From Actinomycetota bacterium (GTDB taxonomy: Bacteria; Actinomycetota; Acidimicrobiia; Acidimicrobiales; Microtrichaceae), in the NCBI GenBank assembly GCA_016703525.1, contig JADJBW010000001.1:372001-436000 (forward strand): DNA of 64,000 bases, read 5' to 3'. Shown in pieces: positions 46,862 to 56,207 of the stretch. The first letter of the stretch is position 1, and every line of letters starts with the position of its first letter. Position numbers and translations under genes: made by a program. The notes beneath the pieces are model-generated. The model did not search any database, had not been told where the DNA came from, and worked only from the letters and a program-made list of their open reading frames with translations.

Positions 46862-47155
46862 ATGTCGGCTGGAGCGGCGCTGCCATCGCCATCGCGGCTA
46901 TTCGAAGCGAAACTCCGGGTGGAACGCCCAGTATCACTCCGGGGCTTGCAGGCGCGGCCCCGCCTGGTCGAGGTGAACGCCTCGGGCCGCATGGGCATGG
47001 TGTCCTTTCGCGAAAGCCCTCTTTCGGAACCACCAATCTGACCAAAGCGATGGGCCGATTGGTGTAGTTGCTCCCGATCGAGTGCAAGTGGGCTTTCCTT
47101 CGGCACCTCGACCCCGCGCCGAGGACGCCGTCGACCGAGTGGTCGTCCGCGTCGG
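46862..47155. other. Intergenic region with no gene seen
   Basis: About 290 bases between the importer operon and the NERD gene. Short frames exist on both strands but none has protein-like composition or a ribosome site. CTTTCGCGAAAG at 47008-47019 is a perfect 12-bp palindrome of unknown role. Confidence 0.4.
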
Positions 47156-48049
47156 TCAATGTGCTGGGAGTCGGTGCGCCAGGAGGCGGGAGATTCGTTC
47201 CACGTCGTCAACCGAGAGCGGACCGTCGCGAAGTACCAGGTCGGCCAGCTTGGCGGGCCAGCTGATCCATACCCCCTTCAGCTGCAGCGGTTTGGCGAAG
47301 ATGGGCCACTGGGCGTCGACGAAGCTCAGGGCCGGGTGGACAGGAATCGCGTCATCGTCCAGCACAGCTCGCACGGCGTCGACCTGCCACTGGAGGCCGT
47401 CGACGGACTTGGTGCGGTCGCGACCGCCGACGTACAGCCTGAGGTCGGTCTTGAAGAAGCCGCCGACGTCGCGTTTCTCGACCTTTCCGGCGTACTTCTT
47501 GGCGTCGATGATCCATACGCCGCTCGACGCGATCGCGAGGTGATCGATGTTGCCGCGGGTCTTGGGGACCTTGCGGTCGTGCAACAGCACGGCGTCCTCC
47601 GCGAGACGCTTACCCAGGATCTCCCCAACGCGGACCTCCCCGTGGGCGCCCTTCGCCCATGCCGTCGTGGTCTGTGGATCGTCCGAAAGGAACTTGGCTA
47701 TCCGGCCGAGCCGACCGGTTCCCCACGTCTCCTCGATCTGCCGCTCACGCTTGGCGTGCCGACGTTCGAACTCCTTGCGAGCAGAGGTGCCCGGGGTTCC
47801 GGTATCGATCGGCGGTGGGTCGACGAGCGGAACCACTGGTTCCGGTGGTGGAGCGGGTACTGGTGGCGCGTCGGGGATGGTCGCTGACGTCGGGGGATCC
47901 GTTGCCGGCGGGGCGACGCTGTCGACGCATTGGAGACACGTCACGTGTTTGGCGGCGCTGTCCCACTGCGCCCGGGTGCCTGCGGGCAGGGACGTTGCGC
48001 AATCGGAACAAACACCGTCACGCCTCAGGGCCATTACCTTCGTCGCCAC
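47156..48049 (-). CDS. NERD domain protein with N-terminal zinc ribbon
   Basis: A 297-residue protein. The start GVCSDCATSLPAG with a later VTCLQCVDS makes a C-x2-C...C-x2-C zinc ribbon, followed by a proline-rich linker (about residues 55-100), a basic helix EFERRHAKRERQIEETW and a NERD nuclease-like domain: AWAKGAHGEVRVGEILGKRL, LHDRKVPKTRGNIDHLAIAS and VWIIDAKKYAGKVEKRDVGG, which keeps the E...D...D-A-K catalytic residues. NERD proteins are linked to DNA processing and defence. Start GTG 48049 or ATG 48034. It opens the accessory region. Confidence 0.82.
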   Translation of the reverse strand: MATKVMALRRDGVCSDCATSLPAGTRAQWDSAAKHVTCLQCVDSVAPPATDPPTSATIPDAPPVPAPPPEPVVPLVDPPPIDTGTPGTSARKEFERRHAKRERQIEETWGTGRLGRIAKFLSDDPQTTTAWAKGAHGEVRVGEILGKRLAEDAVLLHDRKVPKTRGNIDHLAIASSGVWIIDAKKYAGKVEKRDVGGFFKTDLRLYVGGRDRTKSVDGLQWQVDAVRAVLDDDAIPVHPALSFVDAQWPIFAKPLQLKGVWISWPAKLADLVLRDGPLSVDDVERISRLLAHRLPAH

Positions 48050-48190
48050 GCGGACGTTGATACCACAACGGGCGCGTCGGTCGGCCGCCGCATTGCCGTG
48101 CCCATGGCCGCTTCGTTCGATGGTGGGTCGCTCGTTTCGCTGGACGAAACGACTCGGGCGGTGCCAGCGAGCGCCGATACGGTGGTTGTT

Positions 48191-49291
48191 GTGGATTCGG
48201 ATCCGCTGCTCGCACCGGGGGACCTGGATGACGCTGGCGTGTTCGCCCTCGCCCTCGCTCTCGGCGAGGACGGCGAGGCGCGGTACTGGCAGCTCGTGAC
48301 GGAGCTGCACCGGCGTGGGACTGCGGCGGTCTTCGAACTCGCCTCCTCCGCGCTGAACAGCGGCGACCCTGTCGGCCGGGCCGTTGCGGCTGATGTGCTT
48401 GGCCAGCTCGGCTTTGAGGAGGGCTATCCGTACCGCGATCGCAGCGTGCCGATTCTCGTCGAGCGGGTGCTCGACGACGAGGTCTCGGTGATCGGATGTG
48501 CGATCGCTGCGCTCGGTCACCTCGGTGACGCCATGGGACTGCCGGCTGTCGTCGGCGCTGCCTCGCACGCGGAAGGTGTGGTGAGGTTCGAGGTGGCGGT
48601 GGCGCTGCCATCGCTGCTCGGGGTTGGCCCGGTCGATCCGAGCACGCCGGGCGTTGCTGCCTTGATCTCGCTGATGTGCGACGACGATCCCGACGTCCGA
48701 GACTGGGCGACGTTTGGGCTTGGCACGCAGGTGGCCACCGACTCGGCTGAGGTGCGGGATGCGCTGGCCGATCGGCTTGCCGACGCCGACGAGGACGTTC
48801 GGCGCGAGGCGCTCGTCGGGTTGGCGCGCCGACGTGATCGCCGCGCCGTCAACACAGCGATGCACGTCCTCGCCGATGACGATGCCGACGGATACGCCTT
48901 GTCCGGAGCGATCGAGGCGGCGGCACTCGCTCGCTCGGCTGCGCTGTTGCCAGCGCTTCGCCGCCGTGACGGGCAGCCGGCTGTGGACGCTGCCGTTCTG
49001 TCGAGTGCACTGCGTCGTTGCGACCCTCACGAACGCCAAGCTGAGTGTGACGTGCTCACGGAGTTGGTGCGCCACATCGAACGCGTCGCGCCGCGGGCCC
49101 GCGTCGTGATCTCATCAGAAGTGCTGCCCGTCGGCGACGGCGGAGTGCAGATCGCCTGTAACGCTGGCCGCCGAGAGTTGGCCTACCAGCTCGATGGCCT
49201 GTTGGGGCGGGCTGGTTCGGTGGCGGCGGCGATCGACATTCTCGTGGCCGACGGCGCATTGCAGGCCGATCTCGAAGAACCGGGCGGGTAG
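48191..49291 (+). CDS. HEAT-repeat domain protein
   Basis: A 366-residue all-helical protein. Repeats can be counted from ARYWQLVTELHRRGTAAVFE, GRAVAADVLGQLG, SVIGCAIAALGHLGDAMGLP, DPDVRDWATFGLGTQVATDS and EDVRREALVGLARRRDRRAV, the usual HEAT pattern with conserved Asp-Arg. It probably binds other proteins. TACGGT (48178-48183) ends seven bases before GTG 48191, a leaderless start; ATG 48104 in the same frame is possible but its extra residues look non-coding. Divergent from the NERD gene. Confidence 0.75.
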   Translation: MDSDPLLAPGDLDDAGVFALALALGEDGEARYWQLVTELHRRGTAAVFELASSALNSGDPVGRAVAADVLGQLGFEEGYPYRDRSVPILVERVLDDEVSVIGCAIAALGHLGDAMGLPAVVGAASHAEGVVRFEVAVALPSLLGVGPVDPSTPGVAALISLMCDDDPDVRDWATFGLGTQVATDSAEVRDALADRLADADEDVRREALVGLARRRDRRAVNTAMHVLADDDADGYALSGAIEAAALARSAALLPALRRRDGQPAVDAAVLSSALRRCDPHERQAECDVLTELVRHIERVAPRARVVISSEVLPVGDGGVQIACNAGRRELAYQLDGLLGRAGSVAAAIDILVADGALQADLEEPGG

Positions 49292-49431
49292 GCCCGTCAC
49301 CCCGCCCCTCGAGTCCGCGCCGACGGTGTCACAGCAATCCGGTATCGGGCGCCGTAACGTCGCCGCGAGCCGACTACGAGATGGACGGGCGGCCGCCCGA
49401 CTGAGCTTCTGCCCCGTTCCTTGCCTGCGGG

Positions 49432-49824
49432 TCACTCATCGCCGACGAGGAGCTCGACGGGCGCGCTGTCGGGGAACCGCACGACGAGGTGGAGCTCACC
49501 GCCGTTGGCGTGGACGAAGCGCTTGAGCGTCGACAGAAGCATGTCGCTACGGCGTTCGAGCCGGGAGATCTCGGATTGGTCCATCTCCAGGAGCTCGGCG
49601 AGTGTCGACTGGGTGAGCGCTCGGGCTTCCCGAAGCCGACGGAGGGTGGCCTGCCGTTCGTTGATCTCGGCGAGCACGGCGTCGTAGCGGGCCTTCGCTC
49701 GCGGCTTCGTTTCGAGAAGGTCCTTGAACCGCTCGTGGGCACCCTCTGCACGGTCCCAGTCCTCTTGGGTGAGTGTCGACTCGTCGACCTTGGCGTTGTC
49801 GACCGGGATGGTTCGCTTGGTCAT
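49432..49824 (-). CDS. XRE-type HTH antitoxin-like regulator
   Basis: A 130-residue protein. After a charged N-terminal helix (LTQEDWDRAEGAHERFKDLL) comes an HTH_3 domain LREARALTQSTLAELLEMDQ then SEISRLERRSDMLLSTLKRF, and a short beta strand ELHLVVRFPDSAPVELLVG, the arrangement of HigA/MqsA-like antitoxins. It is preceded on the same strand by a 47-codon frame whose stop overlaps its ATG at 49821-49824 (ATGA), probably the remains of its toxin. Confidence 0.82.
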   Translation of the reverse strand: MTKRTIPVDNAKVDESTLTQEDWDRAEGAHERFKDLLETKPRAKARYDAVLAEINERQATLRRLREARALTQSTLAELLEMDQSEISRLERRSDMLLSTLKRFVHANGGELHLVVRFPDSAPVELLVGDE

Positions 49825-49964
49825 CGGTTGCCTCGTTTCACGATCGGGGTGATCGAGTGGTAGCGCACCTCCACGACATGCACTCCACCACATATGTGTT
49901 CGAGCGCATCCTCTTCGTCAAAGGTCGCCGTGAACGCGGTGGTCAGGAGATGGCGCAGACTCAC
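49821..49964 (-). CDS. Short frame upstream of the XRE antitoxin, likely toxin fragment
   Basis: GTG 49964 opens 47 codons (TFDEEDALEHICGGVHVVEV near the middle, ending ITPIVKRGNR) whose TGA overlaps the XRE start. The spacing is that of a toxin-antitoxin operon, but the piece is too short for known HigB or RelE toxins and a decayed TA remnant begins 17 bases away on the other strand, so I infer a 5'-truncated toxin gene. Confidence 0.4.
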   Translation of the reverse strand: MSLRHLLTTAFTATFDEEDALEHICGGVHVVEVRYHSITPIVKRGNR

Positions 49965-49980
49965 GGGGGTCGACCGGGTG

Positions 49981-50078
49981 TACGGCGACGACGGCTATCC
50001 GACACTGATCCTGGGGCGGGCCGACGAACTCGAGGACGTGCTGTGTGCCGCTTCCCGACGGGCTGCCTGAGCTCTTCC
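49981..50078 (+). pseudogene. Remnant of a DUF433 antitoxin / PIN toxin junction
   Basis: Bases 49981-50010 match the DUF433 gene at 57611 over YGDDGYPTLI, then after a deletion of roughly 160 bases the match resumes (DELEDVLCAASRRAA and stop) and continues over the overlapping PIN toxin start (PDGLPELF) to about 50078. It is a broken second copy of the locus at 57.6-58.7 kb. Confidence 0.8.
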
Positions 50079-50191
50079 GAACAATGGCTAGCGTTGGCCT
50101 CGTCACCGCCGAGCAGTGCCTGCGGTACGCAGCCGATTCCCCCTTTGGCTGAACAGCTGACCGATATCCCACCCTGCCGAGGAGGCAACCG

Positions 50192-50800
50192 ATGGCCGAT
50201 CCTGTGAAGAGGACGCCAGCCAAGAAGGCGCCCGCGAGGAAGACAGCGCCTGCCAAGAAGGCGCCAGCCGCGATGGCGCCCGTGAAGAAGGCGCCGGCGA
50301 GGAAGGCCGCGCCGGTGAAGAAGGCGCCGGCGAAGAAGGCCGCGCCGGCGAAGAAGGCGCCCGGCAAGAAGTCTCCCGCCAGGACTGCCGCACGGGTGAA
50401 GACGGCTGCGAGCGCGGTCGAGTCGAACTTCTTCCAGCGGGCAACGGAGCGTGCCCGGCAGATCGCCAACGACCCGGCGAAGCTCCGCGAGATCGCAGAG
50501 AACGCCAACCGTTCGTCCGCACTTCGATCAGGACCGTTCGCGGCGGTTCTGGATGACGTTCGGGCGCTCATCCGCCTGGTGGTGGCCTACGCCCGAGGCC
50601 TCTACCGAGACATCGCTATCGACAAGCTCATCGTGCTAGTCGCTGGCCTCATCTACGTCGTAAGCCCTGTCGACGCCATTCCCGACGCGGTTCCGGTCGC
50701 TGGGTTTCTCGACGATGCTGCCGTGATCGGGTGGGTCATCAAGTCGGTCAGAAGCGAGCTCGACGCCTTCCGCGAGTGGGAGGCGGGGGTGACCGACTGA
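50192..50800 (+). CDS. DUF1232 (YkvA-like) protein with histone H1-like tail
   Basis: A 202-residue protein in two parts. Residues 1-75 are repeats of KKAPA/KKAAPA/ARK motifs, a Lys-Ala-Pro tail like histone H1 or mycobacterial HupB, able to bind DNA. Residues about 110-190 form a DUF1232 domain: RLVVAYARGLYRDI, LIVLVAGLIYVVSPVDAIPD and VAGFLDDAAVIGWVIKSVRS, a two-helix membrane hairpin with the S-P-x-D-x-I-P-D motif. GAGGAGG precedes ATG 50192. A DNA- or envelope-associated role is inferred; the family has no known activity. Confidence 0.85.
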   Translation: MADPVKRTPAKKAPARKTAPAKKAPAAMAPVKKAPARKAAPVKKAPAKKAAPAKKAPGKKSPARTAARVKTAASAVESNFFQRATERARQIANDPAKLREIAENANRSSALRSGPFAAVLDDVRALIRLVVAYARGLYRDIAIDKLIVLVAGLIYVVSPVDAIPDAVPVAGFLDDAAVIGWVIKSVRSELDAFREWEAGVTD

Positions 50801-51151
50801 GTATCTGTTCACTGCAGTTCGCATGGTTGAGCGCGATGCGCATAGCTGGAGGACTGTCATCTCGCCAGCATCCGTTGACAGTCCGAAACCCCTTGGTGGT
50901 GACGGTGCTGGCGCATCGCAGTTCGTCGGGAACGTACGGACTCAGACGTGAATTCGAACTCGTGGTCCCCGTCGGCTGCGGTGGGAAACCACTCGAGGTG
51001 GACGGCCGCGAGTCGGCCGGGACCGATCTCACTCACACGGTCGGTCTCCCATGGCCTCAAGAGGGTGAGACGCCACGCGAACCGTGCGGGTTCTGTGACT
51101 CCCAGGCATTCTTGAACTGAGTGGGTGGCACCGCCCCAGAACGCCGGGGCC
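50801..51151. other. Intergenic stretch with no supported gene
   Basis: Frames exist on both strands (+ 50836-51120; - 50857-51165). The minus one includes ARFAWRLTLLRPWETDRVSE, which looks protein-like, but neither has a ribosome site or recognisable family. Lower GC than the neighbours. Confidence 0.3.
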
Positions 51152-51163
51152 GTGACGACCGCC

Positions 51164-51332
51164 ATGCTCCACGCCTACCGCCATCCGATCCGCGTCTTCG
51201 ACCTCGACGGACTCACCATGCTGGTCGGCGCCAACGACAGCGGCCGGATGCTCGAAGTCGGAGTGGCGGTCGGTGACGGAGTCGAGTTCATCGTCCATGC
51301 CAATGCCCGCACGCGAGAAGTTCCTGAGGTGA
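51164..51332 (+). pseudogene. Small toxin-like protein, frame broken near the 3' end
   Basis: The protein MLHAYRHPIRVFDLDGLTML...VGDGVEFIVHA continues, after removing one extra A at 51302-51303, as MPAREKFLR and stops at 51332, giving 55 residues. This is the layout of a small actinobacterial toxin-like family that is followed by an antitoxin beginning MPRSIREILDHADELA, exactly as here. The inserted base fuses it in frame to the next gene. The family name is not certain. Confidence 0.5.
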
Positions 51333-51337
51333 CCGCG

Positions 51338-51678
51338 ATGCCCCGATCGATCCGAGAGATCCTCGACCACGCCGACGAGCTCGCCGAGCGCTTCGAGAAC
51401 TGCGAGCCCTCCGATGGCGACGAGCTCCCGATCGAGGAGTACATGCTCGGCCGGCGGCGCTCGACCGTGCTCGTAGCGAGTGCCGGGTCATCGACGCGGT
51501 GATCGCAGCGCGTTCGGCGGGGGCGTCGTGGCAGAAGATGGGCAGCCTCCTGGTCACATCGGCGCAGGTCGCTCAGCAGCGCTACGCCTCAGCTGTCGAG
51601 TCGGTTTGTGCTCGACCTGCCCCTGATGGCCTGACCGCGACACTTCCGCGGAAGCGTCCCGTAACGCCGGGAACGTGA
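51338..51678 (+). pseudogene. Antitoxin-like partner, frame broken mid-gene
   Basis: From ATG 51338 the protein reads MPRSIREILDHADELAERFE to EEYMLGR; after a missing G near 51450 it continues as AALDRARSECRVIDAVIAAR and SWQKMGSLLVTSAQVAQQRY to a stop at 51678, about 113 residues. The C-terminal part looks like a short HTH. It pairs with the small toxin-like gene just upstream, six bases away. Two separate indels now disrupt the pair. Confidence 0.5.
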
Positions 51679-51701
51679 CGTTCTCGTCGGCTGACCTCGG
51701 C

Positions 51702-51820
51702 TAGCAAGCGGGGTTTCGCGAGCCCGTCAAGGGGCCGAAAGCCCCGAGAATTGGGAGCCCGAACTCGGATTCGTCCGTGCAGGTCGTCCCCGCGGATTAG
51801 CAGGGGATTAGCAAGCCCTT
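51702..51820. repeat. att-like copy 1: tRNA-Thr flank and 3' end plus arm repeats
   Basis: Bases 51702-51773 match 59358-59429 with five differences, covering the tRNA 3' flank, the hairpin GGGGC-CGAAA-GCCCC (51731-51745) and the first bases of the tRNA T-arm. The hairpin differs from copy 3 by a compensated C-G to T-A pair. GGATTAGCAGGGGATTAGC at 51795-51813 is a double repeat resembling those next to copies 2 and 3. Confidence 0.75.
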
Positions 51821-51868
51821 CCGGATAGGCGTTGCTCGGGCGGCCGCAGGGAGCCGTCGGAATCAGCG

Positions 51869-52786
51869 TCATGGTGAGACCCATCGCCGCTCCTGCGACC
51901 GCCAGATGAGTCCCAGCGCCGTGCCGTCCAGAGCCGGATCGACGAGTGCGGTAGCGAGGTCGCGGGCGGCGTCGATTCCGGCGGCGTCAGCGCAATAGGG
52001 CACGCTCCGGGCGGTCCGCTCGTAGACCGCGCCCCACGGAGACGGAATCGTGAGGCGTTCGAAGGGTTCCATCTGGCGGCGGCGCGCTTCGATGGCGATG
52101 GCGTTGGCGAGCGCGGCACCGTCGATGTCCTGGGTGACGGCCAACACGACCAGGTCCACCAGGTCCTTCTCGCGGCTCGACGGCTTCCCGTCGTAGAGCT
52201 GCATCGTGGCGCAGACCTTGTCGGCGATCTGGTCGACCACGGGGTACAGCCGGTAGTCGAATCGGACCAAGCGCGGCAGGTTGAGCGCACTCGCCGGGGT
52301 GGCGATCGTGGGCTCGGCGGTGATGCCCGCCCCACCGGAGAGATCGATCCCGATGCCAACCTTCTTCTGCGCGCCGATGTATGTGTCGAACTGGACCCGA
52401 TATCCCTCCGTGTAGGGCTGCTCTTCGCCAGTCAGGATCTCGTGATGGCCGGCGTAGACGAATCGAAAGTGGTCGCCGAGGTCGACCTCTGCCAGCCGGC
52501 GGAGATCAGCGATCGCCTCGTCCAGGTCGTAGCCCCTGCGGTAGAGGTCGATGTCGGTCGTGGCCCGGGTCGACGGCACTCGGGCGAGCATGCCTGCGCC
52601 GCCCTTGAGGACCCACTCGGATTCGTGCCCCTCCGAGAAGACTCGGCTGAGGAACCGGTTGAAGTACTCCAGCCGTATCCGCTCGCTGATCGTGAGGGAT
52701 GGATCCTCCGCTTGAGCCTTCTGGGCGGCGGCCTTGATGGCGCTCTCGACGCCCTTGCCATCGGCATACGCCGCGATCTCACCCAC
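51869..52786 (-). CDS. AbiEii/AbiGii-type nucleotidyltransferase toxin
   Basis: A 305-residue type IV toxin. EWVLKGGAGMLARVPSTRAT followed by TDIDLYRRGYD is the G-G...D-x-D nucleotidyltransferase core; KVGIGIDLS carries the third acidic residue, and DKVCATMQLYDGKPSSREKD LVDLVVLA holds the conserved Lys and R-x-K-D-x-x-D motif. AbiEii-like toxins add nucleotides to tRNA or other RNA and give abortive phage defence. GTG 52786 overlaps the AbiEi gene by eight bases, the normal antitoxin-toxin order. It is intact. Confidence 0.88.
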   Translation of the reverse strand: MGEIAAYADGKGVESAIKAAAQKAQAEDPSLTISERIRLEYFNRFLSRVFSEGHESEWVLKGGAGMLARVPSTRATTDIDLYRRGYDLDEAIADLRRLAEVDLGDHFRFVYAGHHEILTGEEQPYTEGYRVQFDTYIGAQKKVGIGIDLSGGAGITAEPTIATPASALNLPRLVRFDYRLYPVVDQIADKVCATMQLYDGKPSSREKDLVDLVVLAVTQDIDGAALANAIAIEARRRQMEPFERLTIPSPWGAVYERTARSVPYCADAAGIDAARDLATALVDPALDGTALGLIWRSQERRWVSP

Positions 52787-53850
52787 CGACGCTCGCGGCC
52801 TGTGCGTGGCGCGCCGCCTCGATGGCGTTGATGGCCGGCGCGAGATCGGATCCGGCAGCGGCGAGTGTCTTGCCGATCGATGCAGACCACTCGTCGCCGA
52901 AGGAGGCCAGCAGGTCCCGCGTGGGGAGGGTCATCGCAATCTGCTCGGCGATCGCCGCAAGGGCTGCGTCGATTCCGGGGAGACGAGGTATCTCGATCGA
53001 CGCTGCGAAGCTTTCGAGGAGCGGAGCGATCGACTGCTGCACCGACCGCGACGGATTCGTTCAGAGCTCGGAGCGCCTCCTGGGTGGCGGGCCCGATAAG
53101 GGACTGAGCGAGATCAGCGTGGTTGAGGTGGGCGAGGCTCGACGCGGCAACCAGCGCGCCGGTCGTTTCTGAGGCCGACATCTGTCGGACGAGGGCAGTG
53201 GCGTCGAGCCCGGCGAGCGCATTGAGGCGACCGAGCAGCGCGGCGCCGTCGCCCTTGGCCAGGTGGTTCCTCGCGGCGAGCGGGGCGAGCAGCTCAGACA
53301 GCCGTGTGGTGTCGAGCCGGCGGGCCCGTGCCGTGTCGCGCAGCACCTGGGCCACCAGGCTGAGGTCAGTGCGGTCCTCGACCAGGTCCGCGATGGTCCG
53401 TTCGATCGTCGTGACGGGAAGGCCCAGAGCGATCGTCACGTCGGCGGGGTCGAGCTGGCGATGGCGGTAGCTGACCTCGGATCGTTGCGTCTGGCGGCGG
53501 ATGGGAGTGCTGAGTTCGTGCCGATCGGCCGGTAGGTCGCCAAGCGCCGTAAAGCGCGGCGGCCGATGCACCCATGACCACCACGCCGTTCGGCAGATCG
53601 CTGAGCCGCTCTTCGGCGGTACGTGCTGGCTCGGCTCCCAGCCATGCGGCACGGATTCCCTCGAACGCGTCAGCGGGCGCTCCGGCATCGCGGTAGATCC
53701 CCTGGGCAACGCGATCGAGGTGCCCTCGTTGGGCAAGTCGTGAGAGCTCGTGGCGCGTCACCCCGTGCGCGGACGCCTGAGCTGTCGTCGCCATGCCCCA
53801 TTGAGGTGCCGAGAGATCTGCGAGGATCCTGAGCGCCTGAGTGGCTCGCA
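52779..53850 (-). pseudogene. AbiEi-type antitoxin, two frame breaks
   Basis: From ATG 53850: RATQALRILADLSAPQWGMATTA and GVTRHELSRLAQRGHLDRVAQGIYR form the N-terminal winged-helix (AbiEi_4) domain. Near 53545 an extra base interrupts GASAAALYG / LGDLPADRHELSTPIRR, and near 53044 a second extra base separates EALRALNESVAV from VQQSIAPLLESFAAS. Corrected length is about 357 residues. It would repress its own promoter and neutralise AbiEii. If the breaks are real, the intact toxin would be left without its partner, so assembly error is more likely. Confidence 0.78.
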
Positions 53851-53888
53851 TGCTTGGATTGTAGCGACAATATTGACACGTTCCAAGC
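53851..53888 (-). promoter_or_regulatory. Promoter/operator of abiE
   Basis: On the minus strand TACAAT (53857-53862) ends six bases before ATG 53850, a leaderless promoter. It lies within an inverted repeat GCTTGGA (53851-53857) / TCCAAGC (53882-53888) and a smaller ATTGT/ACAAT repeat. AbiEi regulators bind inverted repeats at their own promoters, so this is a likely autoregulatory site. Confidence 0.6.
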
Positions 53889-53910
53889 ACTGCGTGGAAG
53901 GTCATGGCCT

Positions 53911-54450
53911 CTAGTCGGGTCCGCGGATGTGCGGCGGCGTCGACTGGCTCCCTACCGCGAGCTTGGGAGCGGGGATGATCGTCGCCGACTTCTCCGTGAC
54001 GATTGGGCCACTGACGCTGTCGGCCAGCAGTGCGGAGAGCGCACGGTGGGCAAAGCGGTGGGTCGAGCGGAGTGGGCCAACGGGCGTCTCGGCCATCCGA
54101 AGGGTTAGCGCCGTGAGGTCGCCGTCGAAGAGGTGCTCGCCGAGGAACGCGAACTCATTCATCACGCCCACGACGCTGCGGTCGTTGGTCGGGGCGAGAG
54201 CGACGTCGGCCATGTGGGCGAGTTCGGCGTCGATCGCCGTCTGGTCGAAGCCGTGGAGGTCGAGGACGCGGGCGATCTCGCCGGGGAGGCGGTCGAGCAG
54301 CTTGGGTGCAGGTGCCAGTGGCACAAACAGCGGTAGGTACGTCCGAGCGTTGACCACCATCGCCACCTGCGGTCGCCACAACAGGGCGGTCGCGAACCAG
54401 TCGCCAAGAAGTCCGGTCGGCATCGCCTCCCCGCTGGCCGGTGCCTTCAC
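53911..54450 (-). CDS. DUF6933 protein, 5'-truncated copy
   Basis: Contains the DUF6933 core TGLLGDWFATALLWRPQVAM, VNARTYLPLFVPLAPAPKLL, TNDRSVVGVMNEFAFLGEHL and MAETPVGPLRSTHRFAHRAL, very close to the paralogue at 57047. Homology begins at RVK: the first about 13 residues (MLVVRGTKKLRD in the paralogue) are missing and replaced by sequence whose other frame encodes an integrase start. GTG 54450 could restart translation to give 179 residues. The C-terminus is about 25 residues longer than in the paralogue. The function of DUF6933 is unknown. Confidence 0.75.
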   Translation of the reverse strand: MKAPASGEAMPTGLLGDWFATALLWRPQVAMVVNARTYLPLFVPLAPAPKLLDRLPGEIARVLDLHGFDQTAIDAELAHMADVALAPTNDRSVVGVMNEFAFLGEHLFDGDLTALTLRMAETPVGPLRSTHRFAHRALSALLADSVSGPIVTEKSATIIPAPKLAVGSQSTPPHIRGPD

Positions 54451-54491
54451 CCGAGGTAGAGGACGTAGGTCCAGGTCGTTCCCCGCTTCAT
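54447..54491 (-). pseudogene. First 14 codons of a tyrosine integrase-like gene
   Basis: ATG 54491 encodes MKRGTTWTYVLYLG then TGA. This is the typical N-terminal arm-binding start of actinobacterial tyrosine integrases (K-R-G-x-T-W-T-Y...L-G-R-D-P). It is cut where the DUF6933 homology begins, 160 bases from att-like copy 2, in the orientation expected for an integrase next to its attachment site. Confidence 0.55.
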
Positions 54492-54600
54492 CACCGATCC
54501 GCGCACTGCCCGTCTTCCCTCGTGTCGGCCACAAACGCCCTAAGCGCGCGGCTCCAGCTGAGGCCTCGACGGGGTGAGCGGTCAGCGGATTGGCAAGGGA

Positions 54601-56133
<1,533 letters not shown>

Positions 56134-56207
56134 GCCTCGACTCTACCCCCGCCCGCCTTAGATGTCTTTAGTTTCTTTAGATCTACTAGAGATCGCTAGA
56201 GATCTGC

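Noticed and set aside
48050..49075. Long minus-strand frame upstream of the NERD gene
   Set aside because: Mirror of the HEAT-repeat gene; the NERD protein starts at the zinc ribbon.
51632..51660. CTTCCGCGGAAG palindrome as a phage operator
   Set aside because: A perfect 12-bp palindrome but within the tail of the antitoxin-like gene and with no regulator nearby; chance in GC-rich DNA is possible.
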